Source: Actinomycetota bacterium
Lineage (GTDB): Bacteria > Actinomycetota > Humimicrobiia > Humimicrobiales > Humimicrobiaceae
NCBI GenBank assembly: GCA_003155275.1
Contig: PMCC01000003.1
Location: 1 to 25,893 of the forward strand
Length of the DNA stretch: 25,893 bases
Direction: 5' to 3'
Positions 16,159 to 24,392 of this stretch are shown piece after piece. Position 1 is the first letter of the stretch. Every line of letters begins with the position of its first letter. Below the pieces are notes generated by a model, which did not search any database, was not told the DNA's origin, and saw only the letters and a list, made by a program, of their open reading frames with translations. A program made the translations under genes and the position numbers.

Positions 16159-16698
16159 TCAGGGCTTACCATGAAATATCTTTAGCCAATAAGCATAAAG
16201 ATGCCTGTCTATCTTTTTAAAGTCCTTATACCTTATTGAGATTATCTGCCTGAATCTTTTACTGTGCCTCATTTCCATTAAATGGACAAGCTCATGAAAA
16301 ATGATATATTCCACCAGGTATTCAGGAAGAACGCTCATAGCCCTGTTTATTGTCATTTTTCTTTTTGAGGTCATGCTTGCCCATCTTGCCTTCATTTTCC
16401 TGAAAGTAATTTCTTTTAAAGTCAGCTCCAATTCTGCAGAAAGCCTTGCGGATATTTCATAGACAAGGGCCTTAAACTCAGATTCTTTCCTGGATACCAG
16501 GTCACTATTGTCAGAAATATCCAGGCATTCCTGAAGATATGTTTTCTTTTTAATTATCCACTTTTTATATTTATCAAGGAGGATTTCTGCATCATATCCA
16601 TACGGAACGACAAGGTTTAAGAAACCTGCCCTGTATTCAACCCTCGGGTTTTTAATTCTTCTGTAAGTTACTTTATATAAAATACTCCCGGAATCCAT
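16159..16698 (-). CDS. YgjP-like (M48-type, DUF45) metallopeptidase domain protein
   Basis: This 179-residue cytosolic protein resembles YgjP. It carries RKMKARWASMTSKRKMTIN (100-118), the family's RxxWGSC-like strand without the usual cysteine, and the zinc motif FHELVHLMEMRH. The ligands are H135 and H139, with E136 as the base and H145 as the third-ligand candidate. A frame start at TTG 16710 adds four residues. I prefer ATG at 16698, although neither has a strong ribosome-binding site. The substrate is unknown. It stands apart from obvious partners; the next gene on the same strand is the queuosine transporter, 146 nt on. Confidence 0.82.
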   Translation of the reverse strand: MDSGSILYKVTYRRIKNPRVEYRAGFLNLVVPYGYDAEILLDKYKKWIIKKKTYLQECLDISDNSDLVSRKESEFKALVYEISARLSAELELTLKEITFRKMKARWASMTSKRKMTINRAMSVLPEYLVEYIIFHELVHLMEMRHSKRFRQIISIRYKDFKKIDRHLYAYWLKIFHGKP

Positions 16699-17078
16699 AA
16701 AAAACGCCAATTCTTTTATAAAATAAAAATATTTTTGATTTTTAAATTTAACAAATTAAATTTAAATAAGCAAACCACCCGTTATTATTTTTATAATTGT
16801 TTATCGCCCATTGTGTTTTTATAATTATCTATAACCTGGCATGTTTTTATAATTGCTTATTACTTGATATGTTCTTATAATTATTTATCGCCCATTATGT
16901 TTTTATAATTGTTTATTTTTATATTTTTGATTTTCTGTTATATTTTTACTATATAAGCTGGAGTATTAAGGTCAGTTTAGGTTTTTGCTGAATCCGGCTT
17001 TTTGCCTGTATCTTGTGCGTACAACTCTTTAATTATTGTAAGTAATTCTAAATAATTCTTTATCCGGAGGTTTTTAAA
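16699..17078. other. Intergenic region dominated by a tandem repeat
   Basis: About 380 bases lie between the divergently transcribed YgjP-like gene and the small membrane protein gene. The 28-bp repeat array occupies its centre. The right third (about 16930-17060) is non-repetitive and should hold the promoter of the small gene at 17079. I see no other gene. Confidence 0.5.
16788..16927. repeat. 28-bp-period tandem repeat (five units)
   Basis: TTTTTATAATT recurs at exactly 28-nt steps, with units beginning at 16788, 16816, 16844, 16872 and 16900. Units 1 and 4 also share TTTATCGCCCATT. The other units differ in their second half. There are no spacers between units. Each unit carries a -10-like TATAAT. 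Confidence 0.85.
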
Positions 17079-17318
17079 TTGGAAAAAAGCAAGAAATTTG
17101 ACAAGACCATAGCCTATTATATCCTGTGTGGCGCAACGCTTGGAGCGGTTGCCGGATATATAGTAAAAAAAGTCGGGATGAAAAATATAATGACTGTCCT
17201 CAAAGCAAAAAAGATAATACCCGGAAACATCCTCAAAACAATTTCTGAGTTTACCAATGCCGGGAACCAGGACGATCTCGACTATATTGAAGATGCAGAA
17301 GACGAAGACAGAGGCTAA
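17079..17318 (+). CDS. Small protein with one glycine-rich membrane segment
   Basis: The product has 79 residues. The TTG start is set by CGGAGG 8 nt upstream. Residues about 10-29 (IAYYILCGATLGAVAGYIVK) form a single glycine-zipper-like span, flanked by lysines. The tail is strongly acidic (DDLDYIEDAEDED). The general plan recalls YtxH-like small membrane proteins, but I cannot assign a family or function. It stands alone on the plus strand. Confidence 0.65.
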   Translation: MEKSKKFDKTIAYYILCGATLGAVAGYIVKKVGMKNIMTVLKAKKIIPGNILKTISEFTNAGNQDDLDYIEDAEDEDRG

Positions 17319-17456
17319 AACAATAGATATAATTCTTTACCTTTGTTACAGTTCTTTGCAGATAGAGAATAATTGCAGATTTAACCACTTTACTAAGCTT
17401 GGGACTGCCATATAGACCAAAGAACGTTTTTCACAAAACCTGTTTTGAGTTTTTCC

Positions 17457-17843
17457 TTATTTTTTCCTTGGCATTTTCTTCATTACAAGGAAATAATAGA
17501 TTATTGCTCCAACACCCCCGGCCAATACTACTATCAGGACCCAAAGGACTTTGGAATTCTCAGAGGGGCTTGGAAAATCAAGGTTTTCTCTTTTTGCACA
17601 GTCTACAAGAGCGATTATCCACACTACAAAAAAGAATATGCCTGCGGCAAATGCCAGGACATAAAGGCAGACGAATACGCCCATAAGCCCTGCAACCCCT
17701 GTGCCGATTGCAGCCGAAGCAGCATTTTCGGTTGTGCAGGCTAAAAGCAAATACATTAAAGATACAGCAAGCATCAAGACCATTAATATCCTGGCAAATC
17801 CCGGTAATTTATTTTTTATTTTTAAAACAATTTTATTTTCCAT
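17457..17843 (-). CDS. PLDc_N-domain membrane protein
   Basis: The product has 128 residues and about four hydrophobic segments. The C-terminal half matches the PLDc_N domain (PF13396): FFVVWIIALVDCAKRE, then VLWVLIVVLAGGVGAIIYYF and MKKMPRK. The first hydrophobic segment ends LLLACTTEN, which looks like a lipobox. Lipidation is uncertain because of the long charged N-terminus. The ATG has GGGAAGG upstream. It lies 41 nt downstream of the flavoprotein gene and may be co-transcribed. Its role is unknown; such domains occur alone as small membrane proteins. Confidence 0.72.
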   Translation of the reverse strand: MENKIVLKIKNKLPGFARILMVLMLAVSLMYLLLACTTENAASAAIGTGVAGLMGVFVCLYVLAFAAGIFFFVVWIIALVDCAKRENLDFPSPSENSKVLWVLIVVLAGGVGAIIYYFLVMKKMPRKK

Positions 17844-17884
17844 ATAGCCTTCCCTGTCAATGCTTAATAATACAAAAAATATTT

Positions 17885-18475
17885 TTAAAACAACTTTTTT
17901 ATAAGCCAGGCCATATTTTCACCAAGCTTTTTGAACGTACTGACTCCTTCAGCATCATTGAGGATCTCTCCTTTTTCCCTTCCAATCGCCATGTTCCAAT
18001 AACTGGAATACGGAACAATCACTTCGCTTAAAGCAAACAGGTTATTTATCTGCGAAAGAACTGCGCCTGCCCCCTGTCGCCTTACTACCGCAATGCCTGC
18101 CCCGACTTTTCTTCTTAACATATTACCTTTATCTGTGGACCTTGCAATATATCCCACTCTGTCAATCAATGCTTTTGTTTCAGGGGTTACTGAGCCAAAA
18201 TAAACGGGGGAAGCTATTATCAGGCCTTCAGCTTCGTAAATTTTTCTGGCGCAATCATTTAAAATATCATCCTTATCATTCTCATAGCCATAGCAGTAAC
18301 CGTCTTTTTTTTGCCTGCATTTAAGGCAGGCACGGCAGCCTCTTATATCCATGCCGCCAACCTGGACCATCTCTGTATTGATGCCTTCACTTTGAAGCTG
18401 TTCAAATATTATACTAATAGCAATTGAAGTATTGCCATTTTTGCGCGGACTTCCATTAAAAGCCACAACCTTCAT
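17885..18475 (-). CDS. Iron-sulfur flavoprotein / NADPH-dependent FMN reductase family
   Basis: The 196-residue product has a flavodoxin-like fold. GSPRKNGNTS (8-17) is the FMN phosphate loop and ASPVYFGSVTPETKALIDR is the second flavin contact. Four cysteines, C47, C50, C53 and C61 (CxxCxxC plus a later C), match the compact motif that binds a [4Fe-4S] cluster in archaeal and clostridial iron-sulfur flavoproteins. It probably passes electrons between ferredoxin-type carriers and an unknown acceptor. The ATG is preceded by AAGGAGG. The 242 nt upstream hold no gene and should contain its promoter. Confidence 0.88.
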   Translation of the reverse strand: MKVVAFNGSPRKNGNTSIAISIIFEQLQSEGINTEMVQVGGMDIRGCRACLKCRQKKDGYCYGYENDKDDILNDCARKIYEAEGLIIASPVYFGSVTPETKALIDRVGYIARSTDKGNMLRRKVGAGIAVVRRQGAGAVLSQINNLFALSEVIVPYSSYWNMAIGREKGEILNDAEGVSTFKKLGENMAWLIKKLF

Positions 18476-18717
18476 TTATCCTCCTTATAGATCACAAGTC
18501 TTTGATACATGGCATATGATGCTTTCCCAATAATATACTATTGCTTTATTTAAAGTTATAAATTTTTAAGATTATTTAAAACTCCAAATTTTAAATCCCT
18601 AAAATTTTTATTCTTAACCAGAATCTTTATAAATTCTTTGCTGGCGGGCTTGTTTGGGAAGGTATATGCATTACACAAAAATTATTTTTAACGCCTTTTA
18701 TAAGTTTTCCCTCCCCT

Positions 18718-19896
18718 TTAATAAATATATACCCTTGGAATTTTATCTTTCAGCATGCAAAGCACTTCATAGCTGATGGTCCCAATAAGGCTTGCAAGAT
18801 AGTCTGCAGATATCCTGCCCTGGCTGGAATTGCCTATAAGCGTGACTTCAGTTCCTTCGCATATCTGTGAAGAGTCAGCAATATCGGTGACGTCTGCCAT
18901 TACCTGGTCCATTGTGACATTGCCTACAACAGGTGCAAGCCCGCCATTAATCAGCACTTCTGCCTTATTTGAATATAATCTTGTGTATCCGTCCGCATAA
19001 CCTATCGGGATTGTCGCGATAATGCTCGGCCTTGAAGTAGTAAAGGTTGCGCCGTAAGAGACTGATTCACCAGCACCAACCTTTTTTACAAAAGATACCC
19101 TGGACTTTAAACTTAAGATTGGTTTTAAACTGTTAATGACTTTTACAATCCCTGGAGGCAGCCATTCATCAGCTTTTAATCCAAAAGGGCTTATCCCATA
19201 TATGGAAATGCCCAGCCTTACCATATCGCAGTGGAATTCCTTATGCCTTAAGAAAGCGGCGCTATTTGCACAATGCACTATTTTGAACCTTATCTTTTTT
19301 TCCTCAAGAGCTTTTAAGACATCCTGGAAACGACGCCATTGCATCATAGTATAATCATCGTTTTTTTCACCTGCGCAGCTGAAATGAGTAAAAATCCCTT
19401 CTACATTTAAATTCGAAAGGCCAGCAATTTTCTCTATCTCCTCAACAGCTTTTCTATGATATATACCGACACGGTTCATCCCAGTATCGACTTTTATATG
19501 CACATTTATTTTTTTGCCAAATTTTCCGCAGACCAAAGAAACAGCCTTGGCCTTCTCAAATGAATTTAAACATAGGGTAAAATCATATTTTATTGCATCC
19601 CTGATTATTCCTATCGGGGATTCGCCGAGTATGTAAACAGGCACCTTTATCCCCATTTTTCTCAAATATATTGCATCTTCTGCCAGCACAACACCAAGCG
19701 CATTAACACCGCTTTTTACGGCATGATTTGCTATTTCCCTTATGCCATGGCCGTAGGCGTTGGATTTTACCACAGCCATTATTTTTGTCTCTTTGGAAGC
19801 AAGGTGGGATTTTAAGACCCTGATATTATTCGACATAGCCGCGAGGCTTATTTCGATTCTTGTAAATCTCTTGTTTTTTCCGTTTATCTTAAGCAT
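18718..19896 (-). CDS. alr: Alanine racemase
   Basis: This 392-residue PLP enzyme makes D-alanine for peptidoglycan. K44 in AVVKSNAYGHG binds PLP. HFSCAGE and RLGISIYG (227-234) are present. The second catalytic residue is Y281 in SVSYGATF, and GNVTMDQ lies at 325-331. Length is slightly above the usual 360-380. It starts 3 nt after the CBS gene stop, which suggests translational coupling, since no good ribosome-binding site precedes the ATG. It is the last gene of the nnr - CBS - alr unit. Confidence 0.97.
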   Translation of the reverse strand: MLKINGKNKRFTRIEISLAAMSNNIRVLKSHLASKETKIMAVVKSNAYGHGIREIANHAVKSGVNALGVVLAEDAIYLRKMGIKVPVYILGESPIGIIRDAIKYDFTLCLNSFEKAKAVSLVCGKFGKKINVHIKVDTGMNRVGIYHRKAVEEIEKIAGLSNLNVEGIFTHFSCAGEKNDDYTMMQWRRFQDVLKALEEKKIRFKIVHCANSAAFLRHKEFHCDMVRLGISIYGISPFGLKADEWLPPGIVKVINSLKPILSLKSRVSFVKKVGAGESVSYGATFTTSRPSIIATIPIGYADGYTRLYSNKAEVLINGGLAPVVGNVTMDQVMADVTDIADSSQICEGTEVTLIGNSSQGRISADYLASLIGTISYEVLCMLKDKIPRVYIY

Positions 19897-19899
19897 TGA

Positions 19900-20370
19900 T
19901 TATTTATTTTCTTTAGGAATCATTGACCTTACAATATCTGCTCGGGTGACAATACCGATGATTTTATCATCCTCATCAACCACTGGAAGCCTGTTGACTT
20001 TCAGCCTGAGCATAAGTTCAGCAATATCACTGATCGTGGTTTCCGGGCCAATCGTCTGTACTTTTGTAACCATGATATCTTCGACTTTTGTTGCCAGGTG
20101 TTTTTTAAGGTTGTCCCTGAACCTGTTAAGGCTGTCAAGATAAATGATGCCATCCAGGAGTTTAAAATACCTGGGAAAATGCAGGTCAGTATCCTGGACT
20201 ATTATATCAGCCTCGGTTACTATCCCGACAATCTTTCCATCGCTGCCGACAACGGGAACGCCGCTTATTTTATTTTTCAACAGGATTTCCGAGAGATCTT
20301 CAATTGATGAATCTTTTTTTATAGTTATTACATTCTCAGTCATTATTTCCCGCGCTGTCAATTCTGCCAT
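19900..20370 (-). CDS. Tandem CBS-domain protein
   Basis: The 156-residue product is two CBS motifs and little else. The first covers about 8-60 (ARREIM-type start TAREIMTENVITI, then GVPVVGSDGKIVGIVTEADI). The second covers about 96-152 (VEDIMVTKVQTI, then RLPVVDEDDKIIGIVTRADI). The linker of about 35 residues is longer than minimal. CBS pairs bind adenosine nucleotides and often regulate partners. Its place between nnr and alr suggests a link with cell-wall or NAD(P)H status, which is unproven. A GGATCC just before the ATG follows AAAGG, giving a usable ribosome-binding site. It starts 20 nt after nnr. Confidence 0.88.
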   Translation of the reverse strand: MAELTAREIMTENVITIKKDSSIEDLSEILLKNKISGVPVVGSDGKIVGIVTEADIIVQDTDLHFPRYFKLLDGIIYLDSLNRFRDNLKKHLATKVEDIMVTKVQTIGPETTISDIAELMLRLKVNRLPVVDEDDKIIGIVTRADIVRSMIPKENK

Positions 20371-20390
20371 TTGGATCCTTTCAGAAATTA

Positions 20391-22211
20391 TTAATATTTT
20401 ATTTTTTCAATTCGTAAAAAAACTTTCTTAATGCCCTCCAGAAGGTCCGAAGCAATCTGTGAAGTCTTGCCGGTGCTTTCAGCCATTATATCAGAAGCCA
20501 TGCCATGAATAAACGTTCCACATACTGCAGACTCAGTAAGCTTGACACCCTGTGCAAGAAGCGCCCCGATTATCCCGGTAAGTATATCCCCTGTTCCTGC
20601 AGTTGCAAGAGCCCAGCTTCCTGTAGGATTGATAAAAGAAACCATTGCAGGATCGGTAATGATAGTAGCGGCCCCCTTTAAGACTGCTACTGTTCCAAAT
20701 CTCTTGACAGCTTCTAAACTGCAGGAAAATCTCTCCTCAAGCGCTATCTTGTTTTTGCCAAGGATTGCCGCCATCTCCCCGCTATGCGGGGTGATGATGA
20801 CATTTGGCATTTTGAAATTGCTGCCAGCCCCTATTTCCATCGGGCCATAAAGAGCCCTGAGACCGTCTGCATCAAGGACGGCGGGCTTTGTAAATTGCCT
20901 TAAAATCTCCCTTACAAGACAGATTGTGCTGGGATTTTGAGACAAACCCGGTCCGATTGCCAGAGCATCAAATTTTTCTGAAAGCTCCATGATTTCCTCA
21001 AAAGCGTCCATGTGGATACTCAGATCATCTGTCTGCGCTACAGGATAAGTCATTGTTTCTGTGAGCTTTATTTCCATAATGCTGTTTAGCTCCCATGGGC
21101 AGACAAGAGTTACGAGACCGGCTCCTGCCCTCATTGCAGCTTCACAAACCATAGCTGCAGCTCCGGTTAATCCAAGTGAGCCTGCAATGACAAGAAGTTT
21201 TCCAACCGCATGTTTATACGTCAATGATTGCCTTGGCGGTATTTTTGCTGCCACCCATTCCAGATCGGCTTCGTAAATCTTTTCGTAGCTTTGATAATAT
21301 TTTAATGGGATGCCTATATCAGTAATAATCACTTCTCCGGCAAAATCCCTCCCCGGATAAAGAGCAATACCAAGTTTTTTGCAGCCGAATGTTATGGTTT
21401 TGTCAGCCTTTACTGCTGTCCCAAGTACCTGCGCCGTGTCAGAATCAATGCCTGACGGAATATCTATTGAATATATAACGGCATTGGGACGGTTTTCTGC
21501 ATCCAGGATCATGGGACCACCCGGTCCACCCGGCCTCCAGGGGGAAGAAATATCTTCCGGCTCACTTGGGGCAACTACCGTCGAAATCTCTCCCGGAGTA
21601 TCCAGGGGCTGACTTGGAGCAACTATTCCCGAAACCTCACCCAAAAAGCTCATAGATGCTGCATTTCCGAATCTGGCCTTTAAGTTTTTTGCAGAATTTA
21701 TGCATTCAATCACATCTTTTGCCTGCCCCCGTATTTCCCTGCCGCGAAGGCCCGTGCCAAAAATCGCATCCACAATAAAGTCTGCAATTTTAAGCTTTGA
21801 ATTAAAATCCCGTCCGGTGTTTATATCTTCCGGATTCAGGAAATGAACCTTTACATTATCATTAATCGAAAGCGCGTCGAAATAGTATTTGCTGTCAACG
21901 GAAAATTTTTCTGTGCTTGTTATACAGAATACGTCTATTCCAACTCCAGCTCCGGCATCTGCTCCTGCAAGAATGGCCGCGGCAGCAAAACCGTCTCCAC
22001 CATTATTCCCTCCACCGCAAACCACAACACCTTTTACCTTTCCGCCAGTGCGTCCATTTGGTAGAAAGCTGTCTTTAAAGTCTTTGATTATAGTTTCTGC
22101 TACTCTGCTGCCAGCATTGCCCATAAGCTGCCTTGAGTCTATCCCGCCCTCGACACATTTTGCATCTATCTGCTCGACCCTGCTGCCTTTTAATATTATT
22201 AATGCTTCCAC
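20391..22211 (-). CDS. nnr: Bifunctional NAD(P)H-hydrate epimerase/dehydratase with a proline-rich insertion
   Basis: The 606-residue fusion repairs hydrated NAD(P)H. The NnrE epimerase half (about 1-310) has VCGGGNNGGDGF (64-75), VDAIFGTGLRG and IDIPSGIDSDT (249-259). The NnrD dehydratase half (about 325-606) has AGSLGLTGAAAM (343-354), ITPHSGEM (473-480), LKGAATIITDP, GTGDILTG (539-546) and HGMASD (569-574). The protein is about 90 residues longer than usual. Most of the excess is an insertion at about residues 176-243, rich in Pro, Gly and Ser. It holds a 16-residue repeat (GIVAPSQPLD then TVVAPSEPED) and WRPGGPGGPM. The start is GTG with AAAGG upstream. It leads the nnr - CBS - alr operon; a -10 box TATAAT lies at 22254-22259. 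Confidence 0.95.
   Translation of the reverse strand: MEALIILKGSRVEQIDAKCVEGGIDSRQLMGNAGSRVAETIIKDFKDSFLPNGRTGGKVKGVVVCGGGNNGGDGFAAAAILAGADAGAGVGIDVFCITSTEKFSVDSKYYFDALSINDNVKVHFLNPEDINTGRDFNSKLKIADFIVDAIFGTGLRGREIRGQAKDVIECINSAKNLKARFGNAASMSFLGEVSGIVAPSQPLDTPGEISTVVAPSEPEDISSPWRPGGPGGPMILDAENRPNAVIYSIDIPSGIDSDTAQVLGTAVKADKTITFGCKKLGIALYPGRDFAGEVIITDIGIPLKYYQSYEKIYEADLEWVAAKIPPRQSLTYKHAVGKLLVIAGSLGLTGAAAMVCEAAMRAGAGLVTLVCPWELNSIMEIKLTETMTYPVAQTDDLSIHMDAFEEIMELSEKFDALAIGPGLSQNPSTICLVREILRQFTKPAVLDADGLRALYGPMEIGAGSNFKMPNVIITPHSGEMAAILGKNKIALEERFSCSLEAVKRFGTVAVLKGAATIITDPAMVSFINPTGSWALATAGTGDILTGIIGALLAQGVKLTESAVCGTFIHGMASDIMAESTGKTSQIASDLLEGIKKVFLRIEKIKY
21516..21642. repeat. 48-bp-period repeat and GC-rich segment within nnr
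   Basis: On the plus strand ACTTGGGGCAACTACC at 21564 and ACTTGGAGCAACTATT at 21612 begin two copies of a 48-nt unit, which encodes 16 residues. The adjoining segment ACCACCCGGTCCACCCGGCC encodes the GGPGGP run. Base composition is visibly richer in G and C than the flanking sequence. Confidence 0.6.
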
Positions 22212-22229
22212 TAAAAGCGCCTTTCACAT

Positions 22230-22282
22230 TTTTAATCGAAAATTTTAATGATTATTATACTTTTAAAAACGATTAAAATTAA
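22230..22282 (-). promoter_or_regulatory. nnr promoter with a flanking inverted repeat
   Basis: On the minus strand there is TTAATT (22277-22282), a 17-nt spacer and TATAAT (22254-22259). TTTTAATCG (22230-22238) and CGATTAAAA (22270-22278) form a 9-bp inverted repeat around the -10 box, with 31 nt between the arms. The -35 match is poor. Confidence 0.4.
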
Positions 22283-22373
22283 GTCTTTTGTATTTAGTGG
22301 CAAATTCTTATAAAATTCAAAAGAACATTATTTTGTGGATAAACAGCAGCCTCAATAAAGTCAGGAATTTTAA

Positions 22374-22379
22374 TATAAT
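22374..22379 (+). promoter_or_regulatory. Candidate -10 box for the ABC exporter operon
   Basis: A perfect TATAAT within TAATATAATGG lies about 60 nt before the GTG of the first gene. The -35 region at 17 nt is weak (CTCAAT). Confidence 0.4.
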
Positions 22380-22441
22380 GGACAACAATTATCAATACGA
22401 ACCTAAATATTATTTTTAAACATAACTTAAGAGGTGAAATA

Positions 22442-22687
22442 GTGTCTGACCCTAATGTAACTTTTATATTTTCAGAAATTTTTAAAATATTGCCCTTTTT
22501 AATACCTGTTCTATTGATCCAGTACAGTTTGATGGTATTTGCCTTAGTCCTGGTAATAAAGAACGAAGTGAATTATCTGCCCAAATGGGGGTGGATTCTG
22601 ATTATTGTGCTGATTAACCTTATCGGATCGATTGTGTTTCTCATTATTGGCAGGAAGAAAGAAAAAGAACTTGATAAAAGTAGCTGA
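22442..22687 (+). CDS. Small PLDc_N-like membrane protein of the ABC operon
   Basis: The 81-residue product has two hydrophobic helices (about 14-38 and 48-69). WGWILIIVLINLIGSIVFLIIGRKKE matches the end of the PLDc_N pattern, with a Gly and an Arg-Lys exit. The start is GTG behind GAGGTGA. Its 3' end overlaps the ATPase start by 17 nt, a sign of coupled translation. Small proteins of this kind often head ABC exporter operons; a role in assembly or regulation is inferred. Confidence 0.78.
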   Translation: MSDPNVTFIFSEIFKILPFLIPVLLIQYSLMVFALVLVIKNEVNYLPKWGWILIIVLINLIGSIVFLIIGRKKEKELDKSS

Positions 22688-23600
22688 TTTAAAAAAGAGT
22701 TACCAACGGCTTGAAGTACTAAAAGGCATAAGTTTTGATGTCAAAAAAGGCTCGGTATTCGGGTTTATTGGAAAAAATGGTGCAGGCAAGACTACTACCA
22801 TGAATATTTTAACAGGGTTATTGAGATTTGAAAGTGGCCAAATATTAATAAACGGCATGGATTTTTTAAAAAACAAAATTGAGCTCTTAAAATCAATTGG
22901 GTACCTTCCTGAGAACCCGGTTTTTTATGAATATATGAATGCTTATGAGTATTTAAATTTTATTGGTGAAATCACAGGCCTTAAAACAAAAAAATTAAAT
23001 TTTGATATTTTACACCTCCTGAAAGTAGTAAATTTAAAAATCCAGGCAAAAAGACGAATAAGCGGATATTCAAGAGGAATGAAGCAAAGGCTCGCATTAG
23101 CGGCAGCAATTATTCATGAGCCGGATATTTTATTTTTAGATGAACCGGCTTCAGCTCTTGACCCTGAAGGACGGCTCGAAATGCTCGCACTTCTTGAAGA
23201 ACTCAAACGCCGGGGGAAAACAATTTTTTTATCAACACATATTTTAAATGATGCCGAAAGAGTTTGTGATGAAGTGTGTATAATTGAGGAAGGCAGAATA
23301 TTGCTTGACGAAAAACTTTCCGATTTATATGACAAATACATACAACCGGTTTTTGATATTGAGTTTGAAAAAGAGCTGACAGTTGAAACTGAAATATTAA
23401 ATAAACTCAGCTGGGTAGAAAGCATTAAGGCCTGCGGCAAAATTATTAACCTTTCTGTTAACAATATAAAGATTGGCAGAGCGGAAATATTAAAAGTTCT
23501 GTCCGGACTGGACAATTATGTTACAAGTTTTCAAATCCGGAAAAGTTCGCTTGAAGATATTTTTATTAATATTACAAACCAGGGCAGAAAAGTTAAATGA
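22671..23600 (+). CDS. ABC transporter ATP-binding protein
   Basis: The roughly 309-residue ATPase of an exporter of the drug, antibiotic or Na+ efflux type has the Walker A GKNGAGKTT (34-42), Q-loop region YLPENPVFYE, signature YSRGMKQR (133-140) as the LSGGQ variant, Walker B ILFLDEP (153-159), D-loop SALD and switch histidine STH at 190. The C-terminal 90 residues form the extra domain common in this group. I chose TTG at 22671 because the family normally begins just before the xIKVxxLxKxY strand; the frame is open to TTG at 22632. The stop overlaps the permease start as ATGA. Confidence 0.93.
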   Translation: MIKVADLKKSYQRLEVLKGISFDVKKGSVFGFIGKNGAGKTTTMNILTGLLRFESGQILINGMDFLKNKIELLKSIGYLPENPVFYEYMNAYEYLNFIGEITGLKTKKLNFDILHLLKVVNLKIQAKRRISGYSRGMKQRLALAAAIIHEPDILFLDEPASALDPEGRLEMLALLEELKRRGKTIFLSTHILNDAERVCDEVCIIEEGRILLDEKLSDLYDKYIQPVFDIEFEKELTVETEILNKLSWVESIKACGKIINLSVNNIKIGRAEILKVLSGLDNYVTSFQIRKSSLEDIFINITNQGRKVK

Positions 23601-24364
23601 GATCATTTAGGGCTTATTTTAAAAAAGAGTTTAAAGAGGCAGCCAGGAATTACAAATATCTTATTCTGGCGGTAGGATTTATTTTCTGGGCTTTACTTGA
23701 TCCGCTGATGTTAAAATTGCTGCCACTGATATTAAAGGCAAGCCTGCCGGTTGAATTGCTTTCACAGTTTACAAACATTAACCGTGATTATGCTTTTCTA
23801 AATCTTCTCAAAGACTTGTTCCAGGTCGGTACTTTGTTTTTTGTATTTTCGCTAATGGGTATAATTTCAAGCGAAGTAAGCAAAAAAAAATTAGTCCTGC
23901 CATATTCAAGAGGACTAAAACCTGAGGGGATGGTGCTTGCAAAATATATCCATTATGCAATAACCGTTTCCATTTTTATTTTTGCAGCATTTTTAACCAA
24001 TTATTTCTATGTAAAAAGTCTTTTTAACAGTGGTGTGTTATCAATACAAATTGTTTTATGGTCCTGCTTTTTGTATATATTGTATTTTGCAGTAATCCTG
24101 GCACTGCTGTTATACATGAGCAGCTTATTCAAAAAGAGCATTATTCCGGGACTTTTAGTGCTGGCCATAGTTTATGGTTTCAACTTCTTTAACCAATTAA
24201 GTCTTATAAGAAACTACCTGCCCAATTACCTGATTCTGAGGGCTGCTGACTTGGGAGTTTTTTTTGACACTTCCCTTATACCGACTTTTTTTATTTCTGT
24301 TTTCCTTATTGCAATTTTTATTTTTCTTACTATTATCAGGATGAAAAAAATCGATGTTGCTTAA
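23597..24364 (+). CDS. ABC transporter permease
   Basis: The 255-residue product has about six membrane helices (around 22-42, 72-92, 115-135, 147-170, 178-195 and 228-248). A short cytosolic N-terminus, FRAYFKKEFKEAARNYKY, is typical of ABC-2 type permeases. There is no large periplasmic domain. It partners the ATPase, whose stop codon overlaps its ATG. Substrate is unknown. Confidence 0.85.
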   Translation: MRSFRAYFKKEFKEAARNYKYLILAVGFIFWALLDPLMLKLLPLILKASLPVELLSQFTNINRDYAFLNLLKDLFQVGTLFFVFSLMGIISSEVSKKKLVLPYSRGLKPEGMVLAKYIHYAITVSIFIFAAFLTNYFYVKSLFNSGVLSIQIVLWSCFLYILYFAVILALLLYMSSLFKKSIIPGLLVLAIVYGFNFFNQLSLIRNYLPNYLILRAADLGVFFDTSLIPTFFISVFLIAIFIFLTIIRMKKIDVA

Positions 24365-24392
24365 ATTAAATAAAGGTATTAAAAGAGTATAG

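Noticed and set aside
16788..16927. Possible CRISPR array, because of a regular 28-nt period
   Set aside because: Units are contiguous with no unique spacers, only half of each unit is conserved, and no cas genes are present.
17433..17455. Plus-strand terminator after the small membrane protein gene
   Set aside because: The CAAAA/TTTTG stem is short and made mostly of A-T pairs, expected by chance in this composition.
21889..22248. 119-codon plus-strand frame over the 5' part of nnr
   Set aside because: It is antisense to the glycine- and alanine-rich start of NnrE and has no family match or ribosome-binding site.
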